From: Dokdonella sp.
Lineage (GTDB): Bacteria > Pseudomonadota > Gammaproteobacteria > Xanthomonadales > Rhodanobacteraceae
NCBI GenBank assembly: GCA_016712865.1
Contig: JADJQH010000002.1
Coordinates: 1,364,001-1,428,000, forward strand
Reading direction: 5' to 3'
Length of the DNA: 64,000 nucleotides
In this document: positions 9,353-20,300 of the stretch, one piece after another
How positions within the stretch are numbered: position 1 is the stretch's first letter
How the letters are laid out: every line of letters begins with the position of its first letter
Translations under genes and position numbers: made by a program
The notes under the pieces: generated by a model
Told to the model about the DNA's origin: nothing
The model's input: the letters and a program-made list of their open reading frames with translations, nothing else
Database searches by the model: none

Positions 9353-10114
9353 ATGAACCGACGCACGTTTGACTGGTTTTCAACCGGCACCCTGCTGCTC
9401 GTGCTGCTGGCCTTGCCGAAGGCGGTCGCCGCCGCCACCCCAGCCTGGCACGAGCCTGCGGGCGGACCGATCACCCTTCTGCTGGCCGATTTCAATGACA
9501 AGACGGTGGGCCAGCCCATCGGTACCGGCGGTGCCGCAGTGGGGGAGCCCACCTACATTGATTTCGGGGTTTCGGCCATCGTGGAGCAGCCCGTCGGTGC
9601 CAACCGCGTGCTGGCCCTGGAGGCCGATGCGCTGCCAAGCGCAAGCGGCGCCGTATTCAAATTGCTCGGTGGCACCGAAATCGAGGAAGGCCTGGCGACC
9701 ATGAGCGTCGCACTCGCGTTTCCGTCGCTGTGCTCTTTCAATTTGTACGTGCGCGAACGCGACTCCAGCGCACAGAACTTCACCACGCTTGTGCTGAGCA
9801 GTGACGGCAGCATCAGCGCCGTCGACGAGAACGGACCCGTCGGCCAGATCGGCAACTATTCCGCTGGCCAGATCCTGCGCATCTCGATCGAGCATGATCT
9901 CGATGCCGGCACCTACGACGTGCTGCTCAATGATGCCGTGCTGCTGGATGATCGTGCGCACGGCGTGGTGGGTGAAGCTATCGGCAAATTCCTGATGAAG
10001 TTCGAATTTGCGCAGCCGCCGACGCGGGTGCTGGTTGACAACGTCATGGTCGAGGCGAGCGTGCCGCCCGATCTGATCTTCGACAATGGGTTTGAAAGCG
10101 CCAATCCGTTTTGA
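9353..10114 (+). CDS. Secreted protein with C-terminal IFxNGFE tag
   Basis: A 253-residue protein of unknown function. Residues 1-28 are a signal peptide (hydrophobic TLLLVLLALP, then AVAAA). The body is beta-rich and reminiscent of a concanavalin-like jelly roll, without recognised catalytic residues. It ends DLIFDNGFESANPF, a variant of the tag shared by eight proteins in the window. AAGGAG precedes the ATG at ideal spacing. A second secreted gene begins 66 bases downstream on the same strand, so the two may form an operon; the CadC-like regulator is divergent. Confidence 0.7.
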   Translation: MNRRTFDWFSTGTLLLVLLALPKAVAAATPAWHEPAGGPITLLLADFNDKTVGQPIGTGGAAVGEPTYIDFGVSAIVEQPVGANRVLALEADALPSASGAVFKLLGGTEIEEGLATMSVALAFPSLCSFNLYVRERDSSAQNFTTLVLSSDGSISAVDENGPVGQIGNYSAGQILRISIEHDLDAGTYDVLLNDAVLLDDRAHGVVGEAIGKFLMKFEFAQPPTRVLVDNVMVEASVPPDLIFDNGFESANPF

Positions 10115-10180
10115 GCGATCGACAGCAGTCGCCGGCCAGACACGATCCAAGGGGATGATCGAATCATTCGGAGTACGAGC

Positions 10181-13069
10181 ATGAGACGTGGGAAGCTTTT
10201 CTGGATTGCCGCCGGTGTGGCCGTTTGCAGCCCCGTCCTGGCCTATGACCTTGCCCGGCTCAGCCGCGTCGAGGATCCGCTGATCCTTGGCGTGCAAGGC
10301 AATTCCGCGCCCACTGCGTGCGCGATTTCAGACGATGGCGATGTCATCGGCTTCCTGTCCGATGCCACCAACCTGATCGCCGGTGATCTCAATGGCCTGG
10401 CCGATGCCTTCGTCGACACGCCCGCCAACCTGTTCCGCATCTCGCGCGACGCGGGCGGCGGCGAATTGCCGATGCGCACCGATGCCGTGGCGGTCAGCAG
10501 CACCGGCCAGTTCGTCGCATTCCGGGTGAGCACGCCGCCGATAAGCAGCCCCGTCAACGTGACCGGGGAGATCCAGATCTATCGGCTGAACCGCAGCAAC
10601 GGTGCACTGACGCTGGTAGCCGACTTTGACTGGCCCGTCGGCAGTCCCGGCTACGACACCCTGGCCATCAGCAACAACGGTCGCTACGTCGCGTTCAGCA
10701 GCGACCAGAGCCTGGTGGCGGCTGATACGGACGGCGCCTATGACGTCTACCGCTACGACGTGCAGACCGGCAACACGATCCTGGTCAGTGTCGACCAGGG
10801 CGTCAACGGGGCGAATGGCAACGTGTTCAGCATCGCCATGGACGGCAGCGGAGATGTCATTGCCTTTGACAGCAACGAGTCTGATCTCGTCGCCAACGAC
10901 ACCAATGGATTAACCGATGTATTCGTGCGCGGGATAAGCGCTGCCGCCACCACCCGCGTCAGCGTGCGCAGCAATGGCGATCAGGCCAACGGCCTCAATT
11001 TCCTGCTGGATGTTTCAGACGACGGGCTGCACACCTTGTTTTCATCGCAGGCCACCAACCTGGACAGCAACGTGGCCGACACCAATGGAAAGATGGATGT
11101 GTACCGCCACAGCCTGGGTACCGGCAACACGAGGCGCGCCTCGATCCAGGCCAATGGCGACCAGTTCACCAAGGATGCCACGGCCGGTGCCTTGTCCGGC
11201 AATGGCGCACTGGTCTGGTTCGTTGTTTCCCCAACGGGTGACCCGACCACCCAGTTGTGGCGCAAGAACATGGCCAGCAACGACCTGTTCCAGCTGACCA
11301 ACACCGGCGGCGCCATCCTTCAGCAACTGGATGTCGATGCCGATGGTGATGATGCCTGCGTGCTGGCCAGCGCGGCTTCCACCGACCTTGCGACCAACGA
11401 CCGAAATGCGCGCGACGATGTCTATCGCGTCCAGGTGGATGCCAACAACGTGGCCAGCATTTCACGCGAGGGCGAACCCAATGCCCCCATCGCTGCCGCG
11501 GTGACCAAGGAGTTCAGCGAACTGCTCGGCATCGACCATGCCGGAACCCGCGCCGTGATCCGTTCGTACGGCCCGCAGCCGGACAGCGAGACCTTTCTTG
11601 GCCTCGGCGATACGCCAGGGCCACGCGCTTATCTGGTCGACCGCTTCGGCAACGCGGTGGAGACACCCTGCCGCAATGCCCAAGGCGATGCCACCAGCGG
11701 TTCATGCAGCAGCGCCACCCTGTCGGGTGACGGCCAGTACGTGTTCTTCGTCAGTGACGGATCCAATGTGCATCCGGACATGCCCAGTGGCCCCGTGGTG
11801 TTCGAACAGCTGTTCCGCCGCAATCTGCAAACCGGCAGCGTGGATCTTCTGAGCCGGGACACCAATGGTGATCCGGCCGCCTTGGGGGTGCTCGGTTTCG
11901 ATCCGCCGTCGGCGAGTCTGGATGGCAGTCGCGTGGTGTTCCTGTCCTATGCATCCACCCTGGTTGCCGGTGACACCAATGGATTTGCCGATGTTTTCCT
12001 CTGGGATGCCAGCAGCGGCATTCGCCGAGTCAGCGTGAACACCAATGGCACCCAGGCCAATGCAAACTACCTGGGTGCGGCCGAGATTTCCGACGATGGC
12101 AACTTCATCGCTTTCCCGCATTCCGCGGACACCCTGGTCAGCGGTGACAGCAACGGTGATATCGACCTGTTCCTGCGCAACGTGTCCGCCAATACCCTGG
12201 TTCGCATCGCGCAGCCCGGCACGCAAACCACCAGCGGTTCAGGTCTGCTGGAATTTTCCGCCGACGGCGAGCGCCTGCTGTTCCGATCCAGTGCCAGTGA
12301 ATACAGCGACCCGAACAACGAAGACCTGTTCCAATGGACGCGCAGCACCAATCAGGTGGTTCCGCTTTCCTCGCTGGTCAGCGCCCCCGGCACAGTGATC
12401 GAGCCGGTGGCCCTGCTGCCCGGCGATGCCGCCGGATACCTCTACACCATCGATGCAAACCCCAATCAGTACCTGGTCGAGCCGATCATCTACCGTCAGT
12501 ACCTCGGCGGCACCGATCCCATCCACTCCGCTCCGGTCAGTCCCACTCCCTTCGTGTTCGACTACGAGTTCAACCCCGCCACGCCGCTGCGGGTCAGCAC
12601 CGATCAAGCCGTGTTCCTCGGCTACAACTGGGCACTGGACGGTACCGACAACAACCGCGCATTCGACGTGGCCGAGTTGTATTCGGGCTTTGGCTATGCG
12701 GAATTCAATGTCGGCTCCATCGACGTGGCCGAAGACGCCGGCAGCGTCGCCTTCGAGGTGATCCGCCACAACGGCCAGGCCTATTCTGCCGGCGTGCGGG
12801 TTTTCGGCCAGAATGGAAGTGCCAGCAATGGCGCTGATTTCAACATCGATGCTGCGGGCATCCTGGCCAGTTGGGGCAACGGCGTGGATGGTGCGCTGGC
12901 AAAAAACGTCGCGATCCTCGACGACGCGCTGGCCGAAGGCAACGAATCCTTCAGCCTGGTGCTCGGCAATTTCGGCACCGTCCTGCCCGGCGTGGTCACC
13001 ACCCTCACCGTCAACATCATCGACGACGACTCCAATGATCTGATCTTCGCCAACGGATTCGATCCCTGA
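10181..13069 (+). CDS. Secreted beta-propeller protein with C-terminal Calx-beta domain and IFxNGF tag
   Basis: A 962-residue exported protein. A signal peptide (about 1-22) is followed by many TolB/WD40-like blades across about 25-780, each with a variant of S-DG--IAF-S---LV-GD-NG--DVF-. This spacing is typical of PD40-type propellers. Residues about 840-950 look like a Calx-beta domain (VAEDAGSVAFEVIR, LAEGNESFSLVL, TVNIIDDD). The extreme C-terminus, NDLIFANGFDP, is a version of the tag found on other secreted proteins here. Repeated DTNG motifs could bind calcium. It lies 66 bases after the previous secreted gene with CGGAG before the ATG. Its role, perhaps adhesion or surface scaffold, is not established. 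Confidence 0.8.
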   Translation: MRRGKLFWIAAGVAVCSPVLAYDLARLSRVEDPLILGVQGNSAPTACAISDDGDVIGFLSDATNLIAGDLNGLADAFVDTPANLFRISRDAGGGELPMRTDAVAVSSTGQFVAFRVSTPPISSPVNVTGEIQIYRLNRSNGALTLVADFDWPVGSPGYDTLAISNNGRYVAFSSDQSLVAADTDGAYDVYRYDVQTGNTILVSVDQGVNGANGNVFSIAMDGSGDVIAFDSNESDLVANDTNGLTDVFVRGISAAATTRVSVRSNGDQANGLNFLLDVSDDGLHTLFSSQATNLDSNVADTNGKMDVYRHSLGTGNTRRASIQANGDQFTKDATAGALSGNGALVWFVVSPTGDPTTQLWRKNMASNDLFQLTNTGGAILQQLDVDADGDDACVLASAASTDLATNDRNARDDVYRVQVDANNVASISREGEPNAPIAAAVTKEFSELLGIDHAGTRAVIRSYGPQPDSETFLGLGDTPGPRAYLVDRFGNAVETPCRNAQGDATSGSCSSATLSGDGQYVFFVSDGSNVHPDMPSGPVVFEQLFRRNLQTGSVDLLSRDTNGDPAALGVLGFDPPSASLDGSRVVFLSYASTLVAGDTNGFADVFLWDASSGIRRVSVNTNGTQANANYLGAAEISDDGNFIAFPHSADTLVSGDSNGDIDLFLRNVSANTLVRIAQPGTQTTSGSGLLEFSADGERLLFRSSASEYSDPNNEDLFQWTRSTNQVVPLSSLVSAPGTVIEPVALLPGDAAGYLYTIDANPNQYLVEPIIYRQYLGGTDPIHSAPVSPTPFVFDYEFNPATPLRVSTDQAVFLGYNWALDGTDNNRAFDVAELYSGFGYAEFNVGSIDVAEDAGSVAFEVIRHNGQAYSAGVRVFGQNGSASNGADFNIDAAGILASWGNGVDGALAKNVAILDDALAEGNESFSLVLGNFGTVLPGVVTTLTVNIIDDDSNDLIFANGFDP

Positions 13070-13185
13070 CGTTTTCTGCATGACCCTTCATCGGCGTGAC
13101 CTGCGTGCACGCAGAATCACCTTGCCTTGAGTCCCCGTCGCGATGCGCGGGGCCATGCCGTCACTGCGTCACCGCGTCGATGCGC

Positions 13186-15357
13186 TCAGCGCGCAGCCGC
13201 GGACTTGCCGAGCAGATCGGGACGCGAGGCGTACCAGGCGCGGGATTTCAGCAAATGGAACTGGCGTTTGTCACCATCCAGTTCCAGACCCAGGGCGAGC
13301 GCATGCCAGCCAAGCAACAAGTCGCCCCTGGCCTTGCGGTTAGCCAGGTGCAACCGCGCTTTCAGGTCGAAGCGTTCGTTGCTGGCTTCAAGTCGATCAA
13401 TCACGATGGCACCGCTTGCCGCGCGCAGCTTGCCATTGGCCTGCAGGTTGCCCTTGTCGGCCAGCTTGATCGCCCAGCCGGGGTAGTCCTTGTGCCGTGA
13501 AAACAGCGCCATGAGCAGGCCCACGTTCTGCATTTCAATACCGAGGTCTGCATCAACGCTGAACGGTGCTGCGCCCGCAATGCGGCCACGCTTCAGCGCC
13601 ATGCGTGCCCACCAGTTCTCGCCCGCCGTGCGCCCCGCATCGACCACGGAGACATTGCGCAGGGCCAGGCGCGTTCCGCTGAGGTCAAACTCGCGCACGG
13701 CCAAATCGGTGTCATCCAGATTGGCATCGAGGTCGAAGTCTCCGGCCAAACCGGTCTCGCCGAGGCGCAGGCGCGTGTTGCGCCCCTTGATGGCGACACG
13801 ACCACGCTCGATGCTGCCCGTGGCATCCAGTTCGAGATCTGCACCGAGCGTTGTACTGCCACCCTTCAACTCAAGTGTTGCCGTCGGCAACCAGGCATTG
13901 ATGAATCCCAGGTCCGGGATATGCGCATCAGCGAAGCGAAGGTGCGCGCGTGCAGAGTCACGGAACGAGTGCACGTTGTCGGGTGCCTGCAGGTCGATGC
14001 GAAGATCCTTGCCGCGAACCATGGCAATGTCGGGTGCCGCAGCCGACATCACTTCATAGCGGGGAAGATCCAGTTCAACCACCGCGCGCGGCGCATCGGC
14101 CGTGTTCTCGATCCGGCCCGAGGCGCGTGCCTGTCCACGAATATGATGTCCGGCCACCAGTGCGGACAACTGCACATCGGGAATCTCGACATGCGAACCC
14201 GCCTGCAGCCGTCCCTCACGCAGCTGCAACTCCGCGACCAATTGTCCGGCGCCATCCAGGGTCAGCCAGGGTGCGCGCATGAGCATTGGACCCAGCCAGG
14301 CCAGCGAATCAAATCGCCAATCCAGATTCACGCTGCCGTCGATGCGCGGCAGCAAGCTGCGCGGCTGCAAGGGCAACAACAGCTGGCGATCACGGATCAC
14401 GAGATCCGCATGCAGTGAGCCGTGGCTCTCCGGCGGTGCCGGAAGCGCCGCCTTCAAGCTCATGCCGGCATCGTTGATGGCGATGTGCAACTGTGCTTCG
14501 GCGCTCGCATGCGAGGTACCGCGATCAGCATCCAGCGGCAATCTCAACTCGACCCGGCCGCCGGGCTGGAACTCGCCGCGACGCCAGTCCAGATCCAGGT
14601 CCAGCGAACCACCTGCCTGTGCCGTGGCATGCCCTCGCCACTGACCCGTCGAGTCCAGTTCGACGCCAACACCCGACGGCGTGCCCGACAGTTGAAGGCG
14701 TAAATCGGCAAGGCCAAGTCGCGCCAGACCGGAAGCGTCCTCGCGCCGGTGGCGTGCGATGGCCAGTGATGCCTCGGCGCGGGCATCGCGCAAGAGCACG
14801 GTTTCTCCCTTGCGGATCTGCAACGCGGCCAGGGTTGCGTGCGAGGGCATCAACTCCAGCGGACCACCGCGCAATTGCTTGAAGATGCTGACTTCGGCAA
14901 CGCCGTCCGTGGCCAGGGTGAACGGGCCGAGTTGCCATTGGCGCAACGAGCGTGTTGCCAGACGGTCGAAGCGCAAGGTCCAGCCACCATCACCGGATGG
15001 CGGTGGTTGCAGATCGGTGGCCACCTGATCGAGCGTGCCGCGCACTTCGCTTGCTTCGACAAAGGGCAGGCGCAGCTCGCGTGAAAACAAGGGGAGCACG
15101 GCAATGCGACCACGCGCGTGATCCGCCTGCGCGCTCCACTGCATGCGGCGTACCTGTCCACGCGCTTCCACGTTCCACAACGCCACCTGCCCCGGCCACC
15201 AGGTGAGGCCGTGCGACCACTGCAAGCTGAAACGGTCCGGCTTGCGATTGATCGCCCACGGCCCGATGCCGGTATTGAGAAAGATGTTGCCGGCGATGAG
15301 ATACACCGCCGGCACGATCAGCAATCCGGTGATGACACGACGCGCAATCCGACGCAC
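13186..15357 (-). CDS. AsmA-like membrane-anchored envelope protein
   Basis: A 723-residue protein with one N-terminal membrane anchor (about 8-28, ending in a hydrophobic IVPAVYLIAGNIFL). The rest is a long succession of amphipathic beta strands with repeated filter-like patterns (LDLDLDWRRGEF, GSVNLDWRFDSL, GDFDLDANLDD). This is the general look of AsmA/TamB/YhdP-type proteins, which bridge the periplasm and take part in lipid transport or outer-membrane biogenesis. No family-specific motif could be confirmed, so this is an assignment by architecture. It is convergent with the propeller gene and lies upstream of the beta-helix gene on the same strand. Confidence 0.55.
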   Translation of the reverse strand: MRRIARRVITGLLIVPAVYLIAGNIFLNTGIGPWAINRKPDRFSLQWSHGLTWWPGQVALWNVEARGQVRRMQWSAQADHARGRIAVLPLFSRELRLPFVEASEVRGTLDQVATDLQPPPSGDGGWTLRFDRLATRSLRQWQLGPFTLATDGVAEVSIFKQLRGGPLELMPSHATLAALQIRKGETVLLRDARAEASLAIARHRREDASGLARLGLADLRLQLSGTPSGVGVELDSTGQWRGHATAQAGGSLDLDLDWRRGEFQPGGRVELRLPLDADRGTSHASAEAQLHIAINDAGMSLKAALPAPPESHGSLHADLVIRDRQLLLPLQPRSLLPRIDGSVNLDWRFDSLAWLGPMLMRAPWLTLDGAGQLVAELQLREGRLQAGSHVEIPDVQLSALVAGHHIRGQARASGRIENTADAPRAVVELDLPRYEVMSAAAPDIAMVRGKDLRIDLQAPDNVHSFRDSARAHLRFADAHIPDLGFINAWLPTATLELKGGSTTLGADLELDATGSIERGRVAIKGRNTRLRLGETGLAGDFDLDANLDDTDLAVREFDLSGTRLALRNVSVVDAGRTAGENWWARMALKRGRIAGAAPFSVDADLGIEMQNVGLLMALFSRHKDYPGWAIKLADKGNLQANGKLRAASGAIVIDRLEASNERFDLKARLHLANRKARGDLLLGWHALALGLELDGDKRQFHLLKSRAWYASRPDLLGKSAAAR

Positions 15358-15444
15358 TGGCTCCCACCCCCGCCGCTATCCCGCCGACACGATCAAGCAA
15401 TTGCGCAGCGCGCGCAAGCCCGGAAGCGCAGGCGGGGATGCGCC

Positions 15445-17214
15445 TCACTCCCCGCTTGTGCCATCGAAGTTGTCGTCGAAGATGCGGTCAACGAAGATTT
15501 CGTAGGCGCCCAGGTCCTGCGGGCCGTGCTCGTTGATCGTGCCGTCGTAGTCGAACACGCGCGGTCCACCATCGCGCGTGCTGTTGAGCGGTGCGGGCGT
15601 GGCGAAATCGATTGCCGGCGAGGCAAGCGCAAGCCGAAAGTTGGCCGAGTTGATGTCGGTAAACAGGGGATCGCTGAGCAATCGCTCACTGGATGCAGGC
15701 AGGCCGGAAAAATCATTGCCGATCAGATAGCGGAAGCACCCCGACACCAGCGACGAAGATGCCTCGATCAGCGGATGCGAAGGCTGCCAGATGATGCTGC
15801 GCAAAACGTTGCTGCCGCGCTCATCGTCATTCGGGTCGCAACCACCAACACCCTTGATCACGCCGCGACCCTGGCCAAACAGGTTGGACGCGATCGTGCT
15901 GGCCGTCAGCACCAGCGAGTTCGCAGTGCCGGGTGCATCCAGCATCACGCCACTGGCATCGTTGCGCACCAGCAATGCGCCGTTCAACTGGATCTGTCCG
16001 AAGTTGCCGGTGTGACGGGCGATCGAGGTGCCGGTGTTGGATTCGATGCGCGTGCCGGCGAAGGCAGCGTGTGCCGAATACGCAACCGGCGCATCGACGA
16101 TGACGGCGGCGCCAGGGGCGCGCTCGCCGTCGTCATCGTCAATGGCACGGTTTCCACGCACAAGGTTGCACGCTTCGGGGTCGGCGCAGTTCACGGCGGC
16201 CGCAGGCCCGCCGGCGCTCAGGTTCTGCATGTGGAAGCGCGAATCACCTTGCGTACCGCCAATCACCAGCACGCCGCCGCCACCGGCACTGGCGGTGTTG
16301 TTCTCGATATTCGCGTTGTACATGACCATTTGCGCACCATCCGTCACCGCAACGCCACCGCCACGCACCGCGGTGTTGGTGGTGATGCGTGCCGGAAAGA
16401 ATGGATCGATCGTGTACATGTCGACCAGGCCATCGGAGCCGGACAGATAGAGGCCGCCACCGTTTCCCCCGGCGGTGTTTCCCCACAGCACGGCGCCGTT
16501 GACGCCGCTGGATCGAATCTGCAACAGGCAATCCTGTGCGTGGATGCCGCCGCCGTTGCCACTGGTCGAGTTCAGCGATACATGGCTGTTGTCAAACAGC
16601 ATCACCGTCGCGCCGGTGCACTGGATGCCACCGCCGATATCCGCACCGTTGCTGCTGACTGCGGAATTGCCGAACATCAGCAACTGCATGGCAATCGGTT
16701 CACTCTGCGCGCTGGTGTTGATGATCGATATGCCGCCTCCCGAGAAAGCCTGGTTGGAGCGCACCAGGGTATTGGACAGGCTCAGGACGTCTCCGCCAGT
16801 ACCCGCAGCGAAGATGCCACCGCCGCTCGGGTTGGCCCTGCCGCCCTGCACGTCCAGATCAAAAAGAAACACGTTGGCACTGTCGAGAATGCGCAGCACC
16901 GGTTGTGAGCCGTTGCCATTGAGCACGGTGCGCGCACCCGGCGCAGGCGCGTTGCTCTGACAGGTGGGAAATCCGCCGGCCAACAACAGCACGCCCTGCG
17001 CCTGGTCGATCAGGATTTGCTGCTGGGTGTATGCCTGGCTCTGGCTGATGCGGATTTCATCGGCCTCGACACTGGCCACCGCCGCATTCACCGCCGCCTG
17101 GATCGTGGCATGCGTGCAGCCCGCGCCGCTGCCGACGCGATAGAGTGCGGCAGCGGCCGGCAAGGACAACAACAGGCCGGTCATTCCGGCCAGCAGGGAA
17201 GCGGTACGCAGCAT
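15445..17214 (-). CDS. Secreted right-handed beta-helix protein, choice-of-anchor-Q-like, with IFDDNFD tag
   Basis: About 589 residues. A signal peptide (1-24) is followed by the entry segment YRVGSGAGCTHATIQAAVNA, shared with the two other beta-helix proteins in the window, then a long beta-helix with repeated SNQAFSGGGI/NTAVRGGGV coils. Near the end comes a choice-of-anchor-Q-like segment (DPLFTDINSANFRLALASPA ... GPQDLGAYE), a module that elsewhere precedes sorting signals. Here it is followed by VDRIFDDNFDGTSGE, a variant of the window-wide tag. The start at 17214 is the first Met before the signal peptide. It lies 101 bases downstream of a larger paralogue on the same strand and shares an upstream motif with it. 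Confidence 0.8.
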   Translation of the reverse strand: MLRTASLLAGMTGLLLSLPAAAALYRVGSGAGCTHATIQAAVNAAVASVEADEIRISQSQAYTQQQILIDQAQGVLLLAGGFPTCQSNAPAPGARTVLNGNGSQPVLRILDSANVFLFDLDVQGGRANPSGGGIFAAGTGGDVLSLSNTLVRSNQAFSGGGISIINTSAQSEPIAMQLLMFGNSAVSSNGADIGGGIQCTGATVMLFDNSHVSLNSTSGNGGGIHAQDCLLQIRSSGVNGAVLWGNTAGGNGGGLYLSGSDGLVDMYTIDPFFPARITTNTAVRGGGVAVTDGAQMVMYNANIENNTASAGGGGVLVIGGTQGDSRFHMQNLSAGGPAAAVNCADPEACNLVRGNRAIDDDDGERAPGAAVIVDAPVAYSAHAAFAGTRIESNTGTSIARHTGNFGQIQLNGALLVRNDASGVMLDAPGTANSLVLTASTIASNLFGQGRGVIKGVGGCDPNDDERGSNVLRSIIWQPSHPLIEASSSLVSGCFRYLIGNDFSGLPASSERLLSDPLFTDINSANFRLALASPAIDFATPAPLNSTRDGGPRVFDYDGTINEHGPQDLGAYEIFVDRIFDDNFDGTSGE

Positions 17215-17248
17215 GATGGTGTCCTCGTCGTGGATGCCTGTTTTCAAG

Positions 17249-17274
17249 GACGCGCTTTGAAAGAATTCACCGAC
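17249..17274 (-). promoter_or_regulatory. Candidate ECF-type promoter GTCGGTG-N9-AAAGCGCGTC
   Basis: On the minus strand GTCGGTG and AAAGCGCGTC are separated by 9 bases, ending 34 bases before the beta-helix start at 17214. The same two blocks with the same spacing precede the paralogue (20575-20600), although the 9 bases between differ. CGTC is a common minus-10 core of ECF sigma factors and the 15-base distance from GTCGGTG to CGTC fits an ECF spacer. Function is inferred. Confidence 0.4.
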
Positions 17275-17315
17275 AGCGGGCGACGCTCGCCACCCGCCAA
17301 CGGCGGTGGGAGGCA

Positions 17316-20300
17316 TCAGTCCGCTTCAAACCCGTCGCGGAACAGCACGATGATGTCGGTATCGACCACGCTGATTTCGCCGGCATTGGCGCTGAAGCCG
17401 AAGCTGGCCAGGGTTTCCGGGGTGACGGCGCGCACCGGCACCTGCACGATGTAGGTCACCTGCCCGCCGATCGGCAGATCCACGCTGTCGTTGAACCCGC
17501 CACTGCCTGCATTGCCGCAACTGGCGCCACCTTGCACGGTGCAGCTCCAGGTCGAGGCAGCACCATCCAGCGCGGCACTGACGGCGCCGGCTACCGGCAC
17601 ATCGTTGGCGGCCGCCGTGCCGGTGTTGCGCACGATGGCGGTGTAGACCAGGGTCTGGCCGTAGCGCACGAAGCCGGTGCCGTTGTCGATGCTGCCCGAG
17701 AGCACGGCATGTGGTGCGTTGGAACACGCCACCGCCACGTTGCCCACATCCTCGGCCGGCATGCTGCCGCTGCCGTTGCTGACGGTGCAGAACAAACCCG
17801 ACGGTTGCGACTGCACGCTGACCGCGTAGTTCGCACCCACCGCCACAGCGGTGGCGAAGGCAAAGCCGGTGGCGCCTTGCGGGACACCGTAGGTTCCGGC
17901 CGGCGTGCCGTTGGTGCCCAGTTGCAGTACCAGGCCCGTCGCATCGACGCCGCTGAGGGTTCCACCGACATATTGCGGTATGACCTGAAGCATCTGCGTA
18001 CCGCTGCTGGCCTGGAAACGCGCGTCACCGGCATAGCTGGCGGTCACCTCGACATTGGCACTGAATGTCGCAGGCGTCAGCACGCAAGTGGTCGCGGGCA
18101 AGGTGATCGTGCAAGTGTCCGATCCGCCGGTCACCGTGATCGTGCCCGTGGGCGTGCCATTGCCGGGCGCAGTCACCCCGAGCGTGGCCACGACGTTTGC
18201 GCTCTGGCCAAAGCGGATCGCTGGAATGGGTGGCACCGTCGTGGTGGTGGCGGCGCGGTTGACCACCAGATTGATCACCTGCGAGGTGTCCGGGGTGTTC
18301 AAGGCATCACCGGCGTACTCGGCGGTGAGGACATGTGTACCCGGCTCCAGCGCATCGGTCGCGATGCTTGCCGAAAGTCCGCTGATCGGTGCCGTGCCCA
18401 GCACGTTTGCACCATCGCGGAAGGTGATGTTGCCGGTAGGCGACACGCCATCCACAAGGTTCGCGCTGATGATGAGCGTCTGTCCGAAAACCGCTGGATT
18501 GGCGCTGACGCCGAGATTCAGGTTTGTCTGGTGGATAAAGGAAACCACGACATTGCACGAGGCTTGGACGGCGCCGGTGGTGTAGGTCGGCGCGCTGAAT
18601 GAGCCGATCGGGCAATCACCCGCCGGTGGCATCACCGCACTCCAACCACTGGCAGGGCTGACCACGATGCTGGCGGTCTGTCCGTAGGGCACGCTCTGCG
18701 CGGGAGGGTTGACGCTGCCACCCGATGTTCCGAGTCCCGCCGTTACCGTTGTCAGGAAGCTTTGCTCGAAAGCGCCCAGATCCTGCGGACCGAAACGATC
18801 GGAAACGGCAGGCAGATTGATCGCGCGCGGCCCGAGGCCCAGCACCACGTCATCCGGGAAGGCAGGCGCAAAGTCGAGCGCCGGTGAGGTCGATGCAAGG
18901 TGATATTCACCAGTCGACACGTTGACGAACTGCGGATCGATGGCGAGCCGGTCGGGCGCCGTACCCAACCAGCCGAAGTCGTTGGCGATCAGATGGGTAA
19001 AGCAGCTCGCTTGCGGAGGATCAAACAAGGTGAACAACAGGCTGTGCCCGGGCTGCCAGATGATGCTGCGCCGCAAATGGACACCCACCGCATCGTCTTG
19101 CGGAGCACAGGTTGTTCCCGTTCCAAACACGGTTGACGATGGATTCATGAACAGGTTGTTGGCCACCGAGCTGGCCGAAAGCACCAGGGCATTGCTTGCG
19201 GATTGCGAAACGAACGCACCGAAACCCCCGTCGATACGATTCTCGGCGATCAGGCTTCCGTTGATGGAAACCCGACTCGGTGCGGATTCCTGAGAAACCA
19301 GGCTCAAACCACGATTGGACATGATGCGCACGCCACGAAGATCCACCTGCGCCGTTCCTGCACCGCCGGCGGCAACCTGCAACACCGCTCCGGGCATCGC
19401 GTCACCGGAATTGTTGATCGCCCGATTGAAAAAGATGCCCGCGCACTGCTCCGGATTGGGACAGGTCGTGGCATCTTCGGGCGCACCCTCCAGCGTGCTC
19501 TGCATGAGCACCCGGGTATCGATGCCCGCCGCCCCACCCGGCATCACCCACAGGGCACCTCCGGCGACGTCGGCCAGGTTGTCGAGCAGAAAGCTGTTGC
19601 CGTACATGTTCAGGCGCGCGCCATCGGCCACGGCAATTCCGCCACCCTCGCGCGCCCGATTGCCGTGCACGACCACGCTTTCGCCAGCGACCACCGGATA
19701 GAAATCCGCTCGGGCACGCACGCCGGTGAGGTACAAGCCACCGCCCCGCCCCTGCAGTGCCGCGGTGTTGCTGTACAGGGCACCCAGCCCTGCCGGGCCG
19801 ATGGCCGAGATATCCAGCTCACAGTCCACCGCATGAATTCCGCCACCATCGAGACTTCCGGCAAAGCCGGCAACCCCGACCCGGTTTTCGCGAACCGTGG
19901 CGTAGTTGCGCATCTCCAATCGTGCATTGCTGCAGGCGATGCCACCGCCACGCACCGATGCGTTGTTGAATCCGACGATGGAGTTTCCGATCAGTTGCAG
20001 GCTTAGACGTTCCGGCATCGTGGCGGTGTTGTAGTTGGCCAGCCGGATTCCGCCACCTTCCGTGGCGCTGTTGTGGACCACGTGGGTATTGTCCAGGGTG
20101 ATGCGACTGGTCGCCGTTCCGGCTCCGGTTTCCAGTACGAGCCCGCCAACGTAGCCATCACTGATTTCCAGATTGCGCAGGGTCAGGTCGGCGGTATCGG
20201 CCACCTGCATCACGGGATTGCCGTTCAATTGCGAGGGCCCGGATACCACCGTGCGCACACCGGGCGTCGGGTTCGGACTTGTGCAGGTGGCGAAGCCACC